Shown in pieces: positions 1 to 11,100 of a DNA stretch of 64,000 nucleotides. A program made the translations under genes and the position numbers. This stretch comes from Eublepharis macularius (Eukaryota > Chordata > Lepidosauria > Squamata > Eublepharidae). The notes below the pieces were generated by a model. That model did no database searches, had not been told where the DNA came from, and saw nothing but the letters and a program-made list of their open reading frames with translations. The stretch covers positions 12,595,926-12,659,925 of the forward strand of contig NC_072802.1 of the NCBI RefSeq assembly GCF_028583425.1, in the 5' to 3' direction. Positions within the stretch are counted from its first letter, which is position 1. Each line of letters begins with the position of its first letter.

Positions 1-225
1 ATAACAGTGCGCTTATATACTGCTCTTCTAGACAAATCAGTGCCCCACTCACAGCAGTGAACAAAGCCAGTGTTATTATTATCCCCACAATACATCTGGG
101 GAGCTGGGCTGAGAGGAGCGGCTTACTCAAGGCCACCTGCGGAGCTCATGGCAGCGGCGAGAGTCGAACCAGCAAAGTGCTGATCCACATCCCAACCACC
201 TAACCTCTAGGCTACAGCAGCTCTC
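1..225 (-). repeat. tRNA-derived SINE, reverse orientation
   Basis: Read on the minus strand, a tRNA-like head with a box A-like GGTAGCCTAGAGGTTAGG and a box B-like GGTTCGACTC lies at the right end (about 225-160). A body rich in CTCAGCCCAGC and AATAATAACA follows, with a TATATAAGCG tail at the left edge. A diverged second copy is at 30432-30695. The left end may be cut by the window edge. Confidence 0.75.
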
Positions 226-916
226 CATTGGGAAATCGTCCTGAGCAAGATTCCTCTCAAAGTACGGGAGCTATGCAATACCCACCAGCTTGGTAAGGAT
301 GGCATAGAAAGAGACTGGGTAGATTGTGGTCATGGCAATTATTTTGCGCACATCTTGAGTACAACTCATCCAGTGCACTTGTCCCTGCAGCAGACACAGC
401 ACCTGAGCTGCATGTACATTTGTACGTGCAACCCATGTGCAAGGGAAGAAATTATGACAGTGGCCAATGCTGTTTTCTCAGGTGTTGCTTCCTGCAATTC
501 TAATTCATGCTAAGGACCAAAACAATTGGGAGCTCTCAGCAAGATATAATTTAAAGGAACGCAGGGAAGCCATTTAAGGAGAACAAGTGAGTGTAATTTC
601 CCCACCCCCAAACTCACGCACCATTTCCCAGATCATATATGAGTGTTCCTCAGAAGCACTTCTGTTTTGCGCTGACTTGCTTGGTCTGTTCTTCACTGAG
701 TGATTCTTGATTCACACTGTTATATAGGCCCCTGTGTTGGCTGTGCAGGCCAAAAGCACGGCTTTTTTTGCTTGAAATAATGGTTTGCACCTGCCATTTG
801 CTCTCTTATGCTTCATTATGTTTCTTGGTTGCACTAGTGTGTGATGGACTCAGTCGAGAGACTGCTAGCAAAATGCCCATTGTCACGATAGATGGTGTTT
901 CACACACACACGCACA

Positions 917-952
<36 letters not shown>

Positions 953-1747
953 GTTGTCAAGTATGTTTGAATTGTTTTGGAATCTCTGATGCCTCCTTTA
1001 ATCCACCTCAGAAATGTTGCTTAAAAATAGCAATGCTCTGAAACCAAAATATCCAGAACACGATCCAGGGAAGTTGCAGGCGACGAGGCTTTGCACATGT
1101 CTTATCTAGTCTGTTCAAATCTGAATTTCTCAGTGTTGGACTAAAACACACTCACTTAATTTTACCTAGAAATGAGAGTCTTTAAAAAATATGTTGTGCT
1201 CAGCAACAGCCTCTCTCATTCCATGCCCCCCCTCCGCCCCGCACCAGTTTATATTCTTGTTCCTGTTTTGCCCCCTGAATCTCCAGGTGTTAGAACTCTC
1301 CTGCTGCCCCCCCCCCCAAAGGCTGCAACTGCTAATGAATTGCTCGGATGAATCAACTGCAGAACTTTTAGTTAACTAAAAAGGATGCCTTCAACTGGAT
1401 AGCAAGTTTTAATTTTTTAAAAAAATTACAAATCTTTCCAAAGAGTGCAAAGAGCCTGGGCCTCTTTGGAAGAGGTATTCCTTCTCAAATAAGAGAATGG
1501 GGTTTCCTGGCCCAAGGTGATGCTGGCATGAAGAAAATTTTTGCTCACGTTCAAGCCTATTCCGAGTGAATCAATCAGCTGATTGACTGAAAGCTCATAT
1601 GATTGTTCTGTATGCACAAGCATGATGCTAAATGCTCTTCGGTGCTTGAATGCATGTTTATCTAACCATTGAAATGAGCAGAACTCAAAAGTTCAACTTT
1701 GGTGGGCTCAAGCAGATGGCACTTGGAATTGTTGATTGAGCTGAAAT
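226..1747. other. Non-coding sequence with a CA microsatellite
   Basis: No gene or recognisable mobile element. A (CA)n run with a few CG interruptions lies at about 900-950. A C-run near 1308-1317 and an A/T-rich stretch near 1410 are the only other simple features. Confidence 0.6.
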
Positions 1748-2575
1748 CAGGGCTATTTATCAGCAGAAATGCAGTGGAACGCAGTTCCAGCACCTCTCAA
1801 AAGTAATTACGTGTCTGGTGGCCCCAACCCCCACCCCATTTCCTCCCTGAGCACAGTCCAAGGTGCCCGGCTCTTTCGCGGCATGCTGAGCCTCAATGGC
1901 AGCTTGCAGCTTGCCAAGGGGGCACTGCCTCTACTGTCGCTTCCTCGACTGCCTCCCCCTGGCAGGAGGCAGAAGGGAGCCTCCCCACCTGCAAGGGTGC
2001 ACTGGGCGGCGAAGCAGCAGGCATGGCCAGCTGGCACAGGAGATTTCCTGTCCTGGGTGCAGAGACCAGACACTGGCACTTCCCCTTCCTGGGCACTGCT
2101 GGCGCCAGGGTCTCTGGTGCTTGCGGCAACCCCCATGCGTGCGTGTGCAGTGCGCGCGCCACATACTGCGCAATGATGTCATCATGCAATGACGTCATCA
2201 CGCAGCGCAAGCCGGGGCATTCGCCGGCGGATGGCTGGGGTGGTGGGAGGAGGCTGCTCCGCACTCTGCATGCTGCCCCAGCAGCGGCTCGTGGCTGCTG
2301 CGCCTTTCTGCGGATGGCGGCAGCAGCGGCAGCACGAGGCTAGCTGGCTGCAGCAGCTGTGGGCCAGCCACGCCAGCTCCACGGCGCACGCCTCTGCCCC
2401 CGACACCCGCTCCGGTGCCTCTCCAGGGCCCTCGTGCCTGAGGCCACCGCCTACCTGGCCTCTACGGGCGCACCGGCCCTGTTTCTGGCACTCCTCCGCT
2501 CCAGCCCTGCACGCAGGCAACCTGAGCTCACGGGCTTGCATTCCACCACCTCTTTTCTCAGAAAAAAAAGCTCTG
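1748..2575. mobile_element. hAT-type non-autonomous transposon with a nested hAT element
   Basis: The outer element starts CAGGGCTATTTATCAGCAGA and ends in AAAAAAAAGCTCTG, the decayed form of the CAGGGCTTTTTTTC termini seen at 38203, 44771 and 52942. Flanks read GCTGAAAT on the left and AGCTGAAT on the right, close to an 8-bp target duplication. The outer body continues GTGGAACGCAGTTCCAGCAC, as in its relatives. A second GC-rich element (2094-2481) splits it. The open frames in this GC-rich block are not genes. Confidence 0.75.
2094..2481 (-). mobile_element. GC-rich hAT-type MITE nested in the 1748-2575 element
   Basis: Its termini read CACTGCTGGCGCCAGGG and CGGGCGCACCGGCCCTG, matching the termini of the 59390-60109 element in reverse. 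Flanks TTCCTGGG and TTTCTGGC agree at 6 of 8 bases. At about 2171-2204 it holds two near-identical palindromic blocks, ATGATGTCATCAT and ATGACGTCATCAC, the second containing a perfect TGACGTCA. Confidence 0.7.
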
Positions 2576-2649
2576 AGCTGAATATATATTTTCTACATGC
2601 AGCACTGATAATTTAGAAACCTAAAAATCTCTGATTGGTTTGTTTCTGT

Positions 2650-2845
2650 GGGAGAGGCTGTGGCTCAGTGGTGCGAGTTCATTCCCTGCATCTCCAGCGA
2701 AAAGGATTCGGGGATAGGGGACGTGAATGCCCTTGACCTGAGACGCTTGGAGAGCTGCTGTGAGACTACAGATCCTGATGGACCAACGGTCTGGTCCAGT
2801 AGAAGCCAGCTCCATGTATTCTTGTTCTCCATGGACTGAATTACA
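2650..2845 (+). repeat. tRNA-derived SINE (GCTCAGTGG type), forward
   Basis: Starts with GGCTGTGGCTCAGTGGTGCG, a tRNA-like box A region, then a decayed box B, a TCTCCAGCGAAAAGGAT body and a CTGATGGACCAACGGTCTGG tail. Related copies: 5135-5262, 10545-10695, 34500-35095, 38765-38940, 39130-39330 (reverse) and 51223-51422 (forward). Confidence 0.75.
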
Positions 2846-3016
2846 TTTATATGAAGCTGTACACTGTGTCAGACTCCTGTCCTGTCTAGACTGGTGTTGT
2901 CTTCTCTGACTGGAAGCAGCTCTCCAGCGACCCAAGCAGAGAAAGGTCTTTTCCATCAGCTGCTATCTGAAATCTTTTAACTGGAAATGCCAGGAATTGA
3001 AATTGGGACTTGCTAC

Positions 3017-3431
3017 ACAAGACACCTTGGTGCATGTTCATCAAGTGTAGGGAGACGCAATGTTATCCGGGAAGCATAGTTTTAAAAGATGGAGCCAGCA
3101 GAGATTGGTCCTCAGAGGGTTTGTCAATTTCATCTTCACCTTCCTGAAGGCTCTGTCAGTTTAACCCCTCTGGTCTAAAACTGTGTGGGATCACTACCAG
3201 AGGGCAGCGAGGAATGAAAATGCGCTAGAGCTGCCATCCAGAGCCAGGCTTGGACCTGGAGAGGTTATAATGGGCTGAAGTTTCCCTCCTGTCATTTCAC
3301 AGCCCCTTCCCACAGCTCCAGTGTATAGCAAAGTTTTTGCCCTGCCGTCAGCTCTGTCTTTTTAAACTACCCTTCTCGGCTAACATTGCATCTCCCAACA
3401 CATGTTCTTCATGTGTCAGATGTCTCATGCA
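3017..3431. mobile_element. Inverted-repeat element, about 415 bp (copy 1)
   Basis: The left end reads ACAAGACACCTTGG and GGGAGACGCAATGTTA. The right end is its inverse, TAACATTGCATCTCCC, then a run complementary to the start. The interior is a unique GC-balanced body containing CCAGGCTTGGACCTGGAGAG. A second copy sits at 30698-31114. No coding capacity, so a MITE-like non-autonomous DNA element is likely; the target duplication is not clear. Confidence 0.7.
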
Positions 3432-3479
3432 GAGGGACTCCATGTCCCCCACCACGCGGTGGGGGGCATTTTCTGTGAC

Positions 3480-4030
3480 TTCTAGTAATTCAAAATGAGT
3501 TTCCGGAAACGCAGGTGTTGTTTATTGTGAATTTGATTTCCAGGGTTTTAGCTGTTACTAGAGGAAACCGAACAATAAGAAGGAAAAAGTGGGGAACAGT
3601 TGGAACAATAAATGTGTAGCCAGAATTAAAGGCTCTATTGCCCAAGACAGAATGATGGACTCGGTGGACTGTGTCGAAACTGTTTCCCATGTCCTTCTCC
3701 AGTGTCCTTTTTATTTGGTGCCACGCCGGGATCTTCTACATCCTATATTAGCCCAACTTTCAGGGTTTTCTGATGATTTTAAGGTTCATTTTTTGCTTGA
3801 CAACCCAGATGTGGAAATAACTGAAATAGCAGCAAAGTTTATTTACAGTGTTATGGCTATATGCCTTGACAAGTAATATCCTATATTAGGTTCTGCTACA
3901 TTGTTGTTCTGCTATTATCTGTAATTTTAATCTTACTCTGTATGGACTCATTTCTGTTTCTAAAAGTTTCTTAATTTGACTGAATGATTACTGTATATAT
4001 ATGCCAATAAAGGCTTTCTTGGCTTGGGAA
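3480..4030 (+). mobile_element. Non-LTR retrotransposon 3' fragment
   Basis: An ORF at about 3589-3876 encodes a LINE C-terminal-like segment (ETVSHVLLQCPFYLVPRRDL). A 3' tail with CCAATAAAGGCTTTC ends near 4020. The short cysteine-containing motif is typical of the end of several vertebrate LINE ORF2 proteins. 5' truncated; the clade is not certain. Confidence 0.55.
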
Positions 4031-4475
4031 TGAAATTATAACATTCTAAGGTATAACTGGACATGTTTAGTACAGCAGGGGAAACTGCTCAGCTGGGCAC
4101 GAGTGTTTTAATAAAGAGGTAGATTGTTTCTGCAAAAGAAATAAACGGAGGGGGGAAATCAAAAGAAATAATCTGTGATGTTTCTATACAAAATGCTCAA
4201 GTAATCAAGCTAATCAGACTGCAGCAACTGTAACTTTTGATCACAATCTCTTTGATTATGTTAAACTACTTTCTTCCCTGTATCTTTTAAAGCATTTAAG
4301 GGGGAAAATGAATCAAATAGAGGGAGGTCCCAGACTGGCTAAAGAAAGATCTCTACATACTTATCTCTTGTTCTGCTTAGCCAATTGATAGTTTGATTCT
4401 TCCAATTGCCCTTAAAGACTTCATTGTAAAGATTCCTTTCCATCTTAACCAACTTCACATTTTCCTTTGTTACAG
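4031..4475. other. A/T-rich sequence before the start-codon exon
   Basis: Nothing recognisable apart from the pyrimidine tract at about 4455-4475 that serves as the acceptor. Confidence 0.5.
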
Positions 4476-4625
4476 GTCCAGAATTTACCACATCTAAGGA
4501 CTGCTTTGTTTTGTTTTTGCTGGCAAAGATGAGAAAAAAGTGGAGCTTGGAACACTTCAGACTTCTTTTTGCCTGTGTCCTCTGCCTCCTTTTTATGGAA
4601 GGAAGTAAAACAGAACAAGGCAAAT
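4476..4625 (+). CDS. CHRDL1: CHRDL1 exon with 5' UTR end and start codon (signal peptide)
   Basis: A pyrimidine-rich tract ending in TTACAG precedes 4476, so this is probably the second exon, with 53 bases of 5' UTR before the ATG at 4529. Coding runs 4529-4625 (32 codons plus one base) and ends at a GTGAGT donor. It begins MRKKW, as in mammals, and residues 12-22 ([11 protein letters not shown]) form the hydrophobic core of a signal peptide. An acidic and basic stretch (EGSKTEQGK) follows, with cleavage likely near Gly25-Ser26. The acceptor is inferred; if the 5' UTR is unspliced, the exon would start further left. Confidence 0.92.
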
Positions 4626-7600
4626 GTGAGTAACCTTTTAATAGTAATATCAGGGAAGGGTCTCACCGCCTTTGCAACCATGTTGCAATAACAAGACAGA
4701 AGTTCATTTGATTTTATAACTTAGACCGAAACTGATATTAGCAGGAGCACAGAATAGATAAAGATAATTTAGCATAATTGTATGCTAAATTGTAATTGTA
4801 ATTGTAATAAGCAACACATGCAAAGTTCAAACCTATTTCTCCTCGTTATTCTAGTAATAATAAAGAAAGAAAAGGTACAACCTTCTGATAGCCAGTAACG
4901 GCGGCCAGAGTACCCTTCCATTCACATCTGTAGTCAATTGGGAGTTGAATAACGTCTTTGGGGGTGGGGGTGCAAACTGGCCGGGGGACATTGGAAGCTG
5001 AAGCCATGGCAACACCCTAGAATTGTTTTACCTGTCGAAGCAGCTTTATGGGAATACATGAAGCTTCCCTATAATGAGTTAGCCCCTTGATCTATGAAGG
5101 TTGGCATTCTCTTCTTTGACTTTAGGAGCTTTCCAGAGTTTCAGGCAGGGCTCTGTCTCGTCACCCTTCACCTGGTCCTTTTAACGGGAGATCCCAGGAG
5201 TTGAACCTGAGCCCTTCTGCGTGCCAGACAGTTGCTCTGCCACTGAACCGCTTCCCTCCAGTGGGCTCCCTTGTGGTGCTCAGTGCTTACAGCCACAGCC
5301 TATAGCAAGCACATTCCCTCATTCCGGCTCACCCTCTCTAGCAAACAGAGGGATACAAAAGGGAAGAAAGAGATGGATAGGGTCCAAGGGAGGCATTCCC
5401 TCTGCTCCACTGAGCTTATTCACAAGAGCGAGCTGTGCAAATAGCTTTGTCCAAAGCAGGAGCATCACCGGGGAATGTCGAAGCCATCTCCAGTTCACTG
5501 CTTCTCGGCCATGAAAGCCTCATTCATCCTGCAGAAAGGAAAGCCACACGTCTTCACACGAGCCAGCCTGGATCCTGATCTCTGCTTGGAGGGGAAGGAA
5601 AGTGACGGGGATCAGGTTTAGGTGTCTCTTTTGATGACCTTACTCCTTCGGAAGAAAATGCAAGAGCAGCCCTGCTGGATCAGACCAGTGGGCCGACTAG
5701 TTCAGTACTCCGATTTCCATGATGGTAACCAGATGGCTAGAAAGTCCACAAGATGAGCATGTCAGCCAAAGTCTCTCCCCACTGTTGTCCTCGTGTTCCC
5801 CCCTCCCCCGCAGCAATTGGCAGCCAAAGGTACGCTGCCTCTGAATATTTTTTGGTGAAGAGCAGGGGCCTAAGGTAGGCACATGATTACGAAATGGTGT
5901 GACTTGTGCAGCCACTGAGCAGCCATATAACCTCAAGTTTATCCCAGAGCAAAATCTCTTAATTCTGCATCTGGAGTCGTGTCTGTCTGGTCAGCACAAA
6001 TTCTTGGGAACAGCTCAGCAAGACAAAGTCATGCAAAGAGAGATAAGTCAGGTTCAGAAAATCAGGACAGAGTTTAGTCAGTCATGAGGAATTAGGCAAA
6101 GATGAGGTTCAAACTCATAGAGCAAGATGAGAAGGAAGGAAAAGATGTTTCAGGTTTTCACTGCCCACCAGGAGAAAGGCTGGTGTAACATCCCTCGCTG
6201 GACATCTAAAATCTTCACGACCCATCTATATGGTCTCTTGTATTGCATTCAGCATCTGTAGCGAGGATTTTGACAGGTATCCTTGACAGCTATTCTAGAT
6301 GCATATTAGATGTCTCCTTTGTGCTGTGATTAGGATACTTTTATTCTCTTAAAGCAAAATCCAGGTCCAATAGCACCTTAAGGACCAAGTAGATTTCCAA
6401 GGTATGAGCTTTTGAGAGTCAAAGCTCCCTTCATCAGACAAAGCTCTCTTCATTAGACAAAGGGAGCTTTGACTCTCGAAAGCTCATACCTTGGAAATCT
6501 ACTTGGTCTTTCAGGTGCTATTGGACCTGGGTCTTCCTCCAACTGCAGACCCACATGGCAACCCCCCAGTCTGGACTGAGACCAGGGCATGGGACAGAGA
6601 CAGCACTAGTGGCATTAGTGGATGATCTCCGTCTGAATATAGGCCAAGGCCACACCTCCTTATTGCTCCTCCTGGATCTGTCTGCAGCCTTTGACACAGT
6701 AGACCAGGCCATCCTGTTGAGGCATCTAGAAACAGAAGTGGGCATCAAAGGATGTCCCCTGGACTGGTTTAAATCATTTCTCATGGAACAGACTCAAAGC
6801 ATTGCCACTGGAGGTCAGTTATCTCCAGAATGGGAACTGTCTCGTGGGGTTCCACAGGGCGCAATCATACATCCTGTGTTATCCAACCTCTGTGTAAAAC
6901 CTTTAGGAGAACTCATTCATAGCTGTAGAGTGGAATGTCATCAGTATGCAGATGATACCCAATTCTATATCTCACTATTCAGGTCCCTGCAGGATGCAGT
7001 AGAAATCTCAGATCGCTGCCTGACAGCCGTGGTGCAATGGCTGAAAAATAACAAATTGAAATTGAACCCAGACAAAACTGAAGTGATGCTTGTTGGGAAG
7101 GCAGAGATCTTGAAAGACATTCTACTCTCCACTTTTGTTGGAGTTCATCTGACCCTCGCAGACTTGGTTAAGAGCCTAGGGGTTATACTGGATCCAGCAC
7201 TACTACTAGAAAAACAAGTTAAGGCAGCCGCAAAAAATGCTTACTATGATCTCACTCTGTCCTGGAAGAGGGCTTCTTACCGTGACACGGTTGACCTGGC
7301 CACCTGGATCCATGCTATGGTAACATCAAAATTTGACTATTGTAATACACTATACATTGGTCTCCCATCTAAGTTAACTAGGAGGCTCCAATTGGTGCAA
7401 AATGCTGCAGCTCAACTGTTAGTAGGAGCAAGCAGGAGCTTGAACATCACTCCCATCCTACAGTCACTCCATTGGCTACCGATCAGTTACCGTGCTCAGT
7501 TCAAGGTATTGGTTATTACATGCAAAGCTCTTCACAGCCTTGGTCCAGCATACCTATGGGACTGCCTCTCTCCCTATGTCCCTCCATGGAAGCTTCACTC

Positions 7601-8140
7601 ATCTGAACAGGGTCTCTTGCAGGTGCCAGCCTGCACATGTGCAAAATCAACAGAAGCCCACACACAGGCTTTCTCCGTGGTGGCCTCCACCCTATGGTAC
7701 GGTCTGCCTGAGGAGGTCAGGAGAGCCCCCACTCGCCTGGCTTTCTGCAAACGATGCAAAACTGAATTATTTAAAAAGGCTTTTTACTCAGATCAGAGGG
7801 AAGCATTATAGGGAAGAAGTCTCAGATGCTTCACTAATGAGTCAGGGACCACAAACTTCACCACTATGTTGCCTTGCATATTATCTGTAGCTTTGAATAT
7901 GCACTCTTATATTCTACCTGTGCTTCATGTTTATCTAATGTCAGTCCTAGAATTGATTATGTTCTGTTTCAGCAATTCTTCAACTCCGTATTGGATCCTT
8001 GCTAATATTATGTCTTTGTAAACTTGTTTTTATTTATCCTATGACATTGTTTATGGAAATGCCCTTGATACTGGTTGTACTAATCTCACACCATGTAATC
8101 CACCTTGAGTCTCAGTGAGAAAGGCGGACTATAAATGTCA

Positions 8141-8179
<39 letters not shown>

Positions 8180-11100
8180 ATGGCACAAACAAACAAACAA
8201 TCTTTTCTTCTCTTAGCCGATCGATTGCTGATCCCTGTTATGGAGACCATTATGACTGTGGCTCCACAACCAGGTGTTGTTTAATCTGCAGATTGCCCCA
8301 TTCACGTTGCCCATCTTGGAGTACTTGGTTCTTCTTGTCTATTTCTTCATTACTTCGTTACTGTGATGAATTTGAGTTTTGACATTCTTGATTTGGCATG
8401 GATCCATCTCCAAAGGCCATACTAGGGAAGCAACAAACTTAATTTTTCCCTTATGTCAAATGTGGGAGATTGTCTTCCAGAATTCCACTTAACAATCCTT
8501 AAATTATGATATTTTCCTAAAATTAGGTAACTGGGAAGAGTTCCTAAATGGGCAGCCTGCAGTTTATAAATACCCAGCTCTGCTCCCATGAAGCTTGGGA
8601 AGAGGCCACAGCCGAGCACCCCTTTATTTACTTCATTTCTACCCCACTTTAGAGTGACCTTCCCATTGTTTTCATATTTTCCATTTTATCCTCACAACAA
8701 CCTTGTGAAGTAGGTTAGGCCGAGCATATATGACTGTCCCAAGACCAGCCAGCAAGCTTCCACGGCTGGGTGAGGATTCAGATCTGATTGTCCAAGATCC
8801 TAGTCCACTACACCTGATTCAGATCACAGAAAGACCGTTCTCTATCTGAGACCCAGAATAAGTTGCTACATGTCAGAGTCCATAGGATGGACCCACGGCC
8901 AGACTTTAGCAGGACATTTTCCTCTGTACTCTTCGGAGTCTCCCAAGGAATGCTTGCTTACACTGTAGCTACACAGGTTGTTCATCCATTCACTGCTTCA
9001 CCTACTCTCCATTGCAGATTCTGAGACTTACTGCGTGTTTCAAGATAAGAAGTACCGCGTAGGAGAAAGGTGGCACCCATACCTGGAACCGTATGGAATC
9101 GTTTACTGTGTTAACTGTCTCTGCTCAGAGGTATTTCTTGCAGCTCGTTCTGGTTTCTTTCTGTATTGATGGTTCTAAATAGTTATTGAAATGCCAGTTA
9201 TTAAAATGAGTAGCATGTGCAGGGGGGCGGCTTCTGCTAAGCCTTCCCCTCTTGCCCCCATTTTGTGGTGACTCAGGGCCTGGGGGGGAAACTTTGCCCC
9301 TCCTCAGCTAAGTTCCATTTCAGTGGGAACAATGCAAACCCAAGAATACTTGCCTGGAAGTAAACTCCATTAAGTAGGGTTCTGAGTAGACCTGCTTAGG
9401 TTGACACTATTAGTCTTGTTAGTTCTATCTGCTCAGAGAATTATTTCTTCATCATGCCAGATGATGGAATTTGGGGAACTGGTTTTTATATGCAAAATAA
9501 GATAATGCTTGGCATCTATACAGCACTAAGCACTTAAAACTCATCATGAATAAGGGCCTGGATCCATCAGTGCACAAGAGGAAACATAAACAGATTTGTA
9601 CAGCACCTAAACCTTTCCTTCCTATTATATGATAGGGCCCAGAAATTGGTTGCATGAGATCTCACAATTGGGAATACAATAAGTATGACTTTGCACAAGG
9701 GGCTGCTGTGGTTGTTTTCTTGCATTCCCGCTTGTACAACAGCTCTAGTGCAAGCAGAAATTTTGCAGTGGATCCAAGCATTGTGGTGTCAATCATTACC
9801 ACAATGCTGAAAGGTAGGCCAGTATGGTTTGTTTTATATTTATCTATTCAAATGCTTATATCCCACCTTCCCTGACATCAAAGAGGACTCAGGTGGCTTA
9901 CAAAAACAAGCATTCTCCAGCGCTACAACAACCAAAGGCAAGCGTAAGCAAGGAGTATGCACCGCTCCTGCCTCATCTACACCACCCACTATCAAAAGCC
10001 CTTTGAAACAGGGCTTCACATCATGGCCTGAACAATCTGCTTTGCACCTTACTGCCTTTTTAAAATTTTGTAACATCCAGCCTGATGAAGCGTTCTGTTG
10101 AGCTCAAAAGCTTGCATCATATTTTGTGTCAGCTTGATTGGTCCTAATAAGAGGGATTTCATGGGTTTTGTTTTTGTTTTTGGAATTTGCATAGACCCAT
10201 ATAACTGTCCAGCTTCCTCAGCTTGGCATAATAACCTCCGGAAGTGGGTTAATGTGGGACCTTGCCCCATATTACAGATGGAGCTGGACCCAAGAGAGTG
10301 GTTTGGCTCCAGTGCAGAGGAAGACTTGAACCAGGGTGTGCCCAACTGTTAGCCTCTGCGCTACTTTATACCAGTAGTTAGAAGCCAGCTTTTTTGGGAG
10401 GTGATTGCAGAATTGCTAACATGTGAAGTGCTGGAAAAAGCATTTCACACAGACTGGCAATGGGCTTGCTGTTTTTGACATTCCATCTCTCCTAAGACTC
10501 GCAGCCATGAAATGTCCAGGCTTATCTTCTGAGCCAAGCCATCCATCTATTAAGGTCAGTCTTGTCTCCTCTGACTCGCGGCAGCTGTCCCGGGTTTCAG
10601 GTGGAGGCCACCTACTACCAGGTCATTTTACTGGGAGAGACGGAGATTGAATCTGGGGCCAAGATGCTTTCCTGCTGAGCCACAGTCACTCCCGATAGGT
10701 CTCTAGAATAAACTCTCTAAGTGGGGGATTGGATGCGTCTTGTTGTCCTGCAGGACTACAAAGGGGAGGGGGAGGGGTACAACTAGATCTAGAAGTTCAA
10801 ACCTGATCTGTCATGGAATCCCCAGGAAACATCAAACAAGCCAGCATTTCTGAGATTCTGTGAAATGGGGAGATCTGTGCGCAGTCAAACAAGAGAAAAT
10901 GGTGAAACACCTTCACGTGCTATCAGTGTTATAACATAACCACGGTGGTTCTCCTATTCTTCCCTCAGAATGGAAATGTGCTGTGTAACAGAATACGATG
11001 CCCAAACCTCCACTGCCCTACCCCAATCCACGTGCCTCAACTCTGCTGCCCACGGTGCCCAGGTAATGTCTATTTGCAGTACCACAAAACTCTGTGGAAT

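Noticed and set aside
2190..2200. Functional CRE (TGACGTCA) regulating CHRDL1
   Set aside because: It is part of a repeated MITE interior; no evidence ties it to this gene.
1880..2530. CpG-island promoter of CHRDL1
   Set aside because: The GC-rich block is explained by nested hAT elements, and the same sequence occurs inside an intron at 59390-60109.
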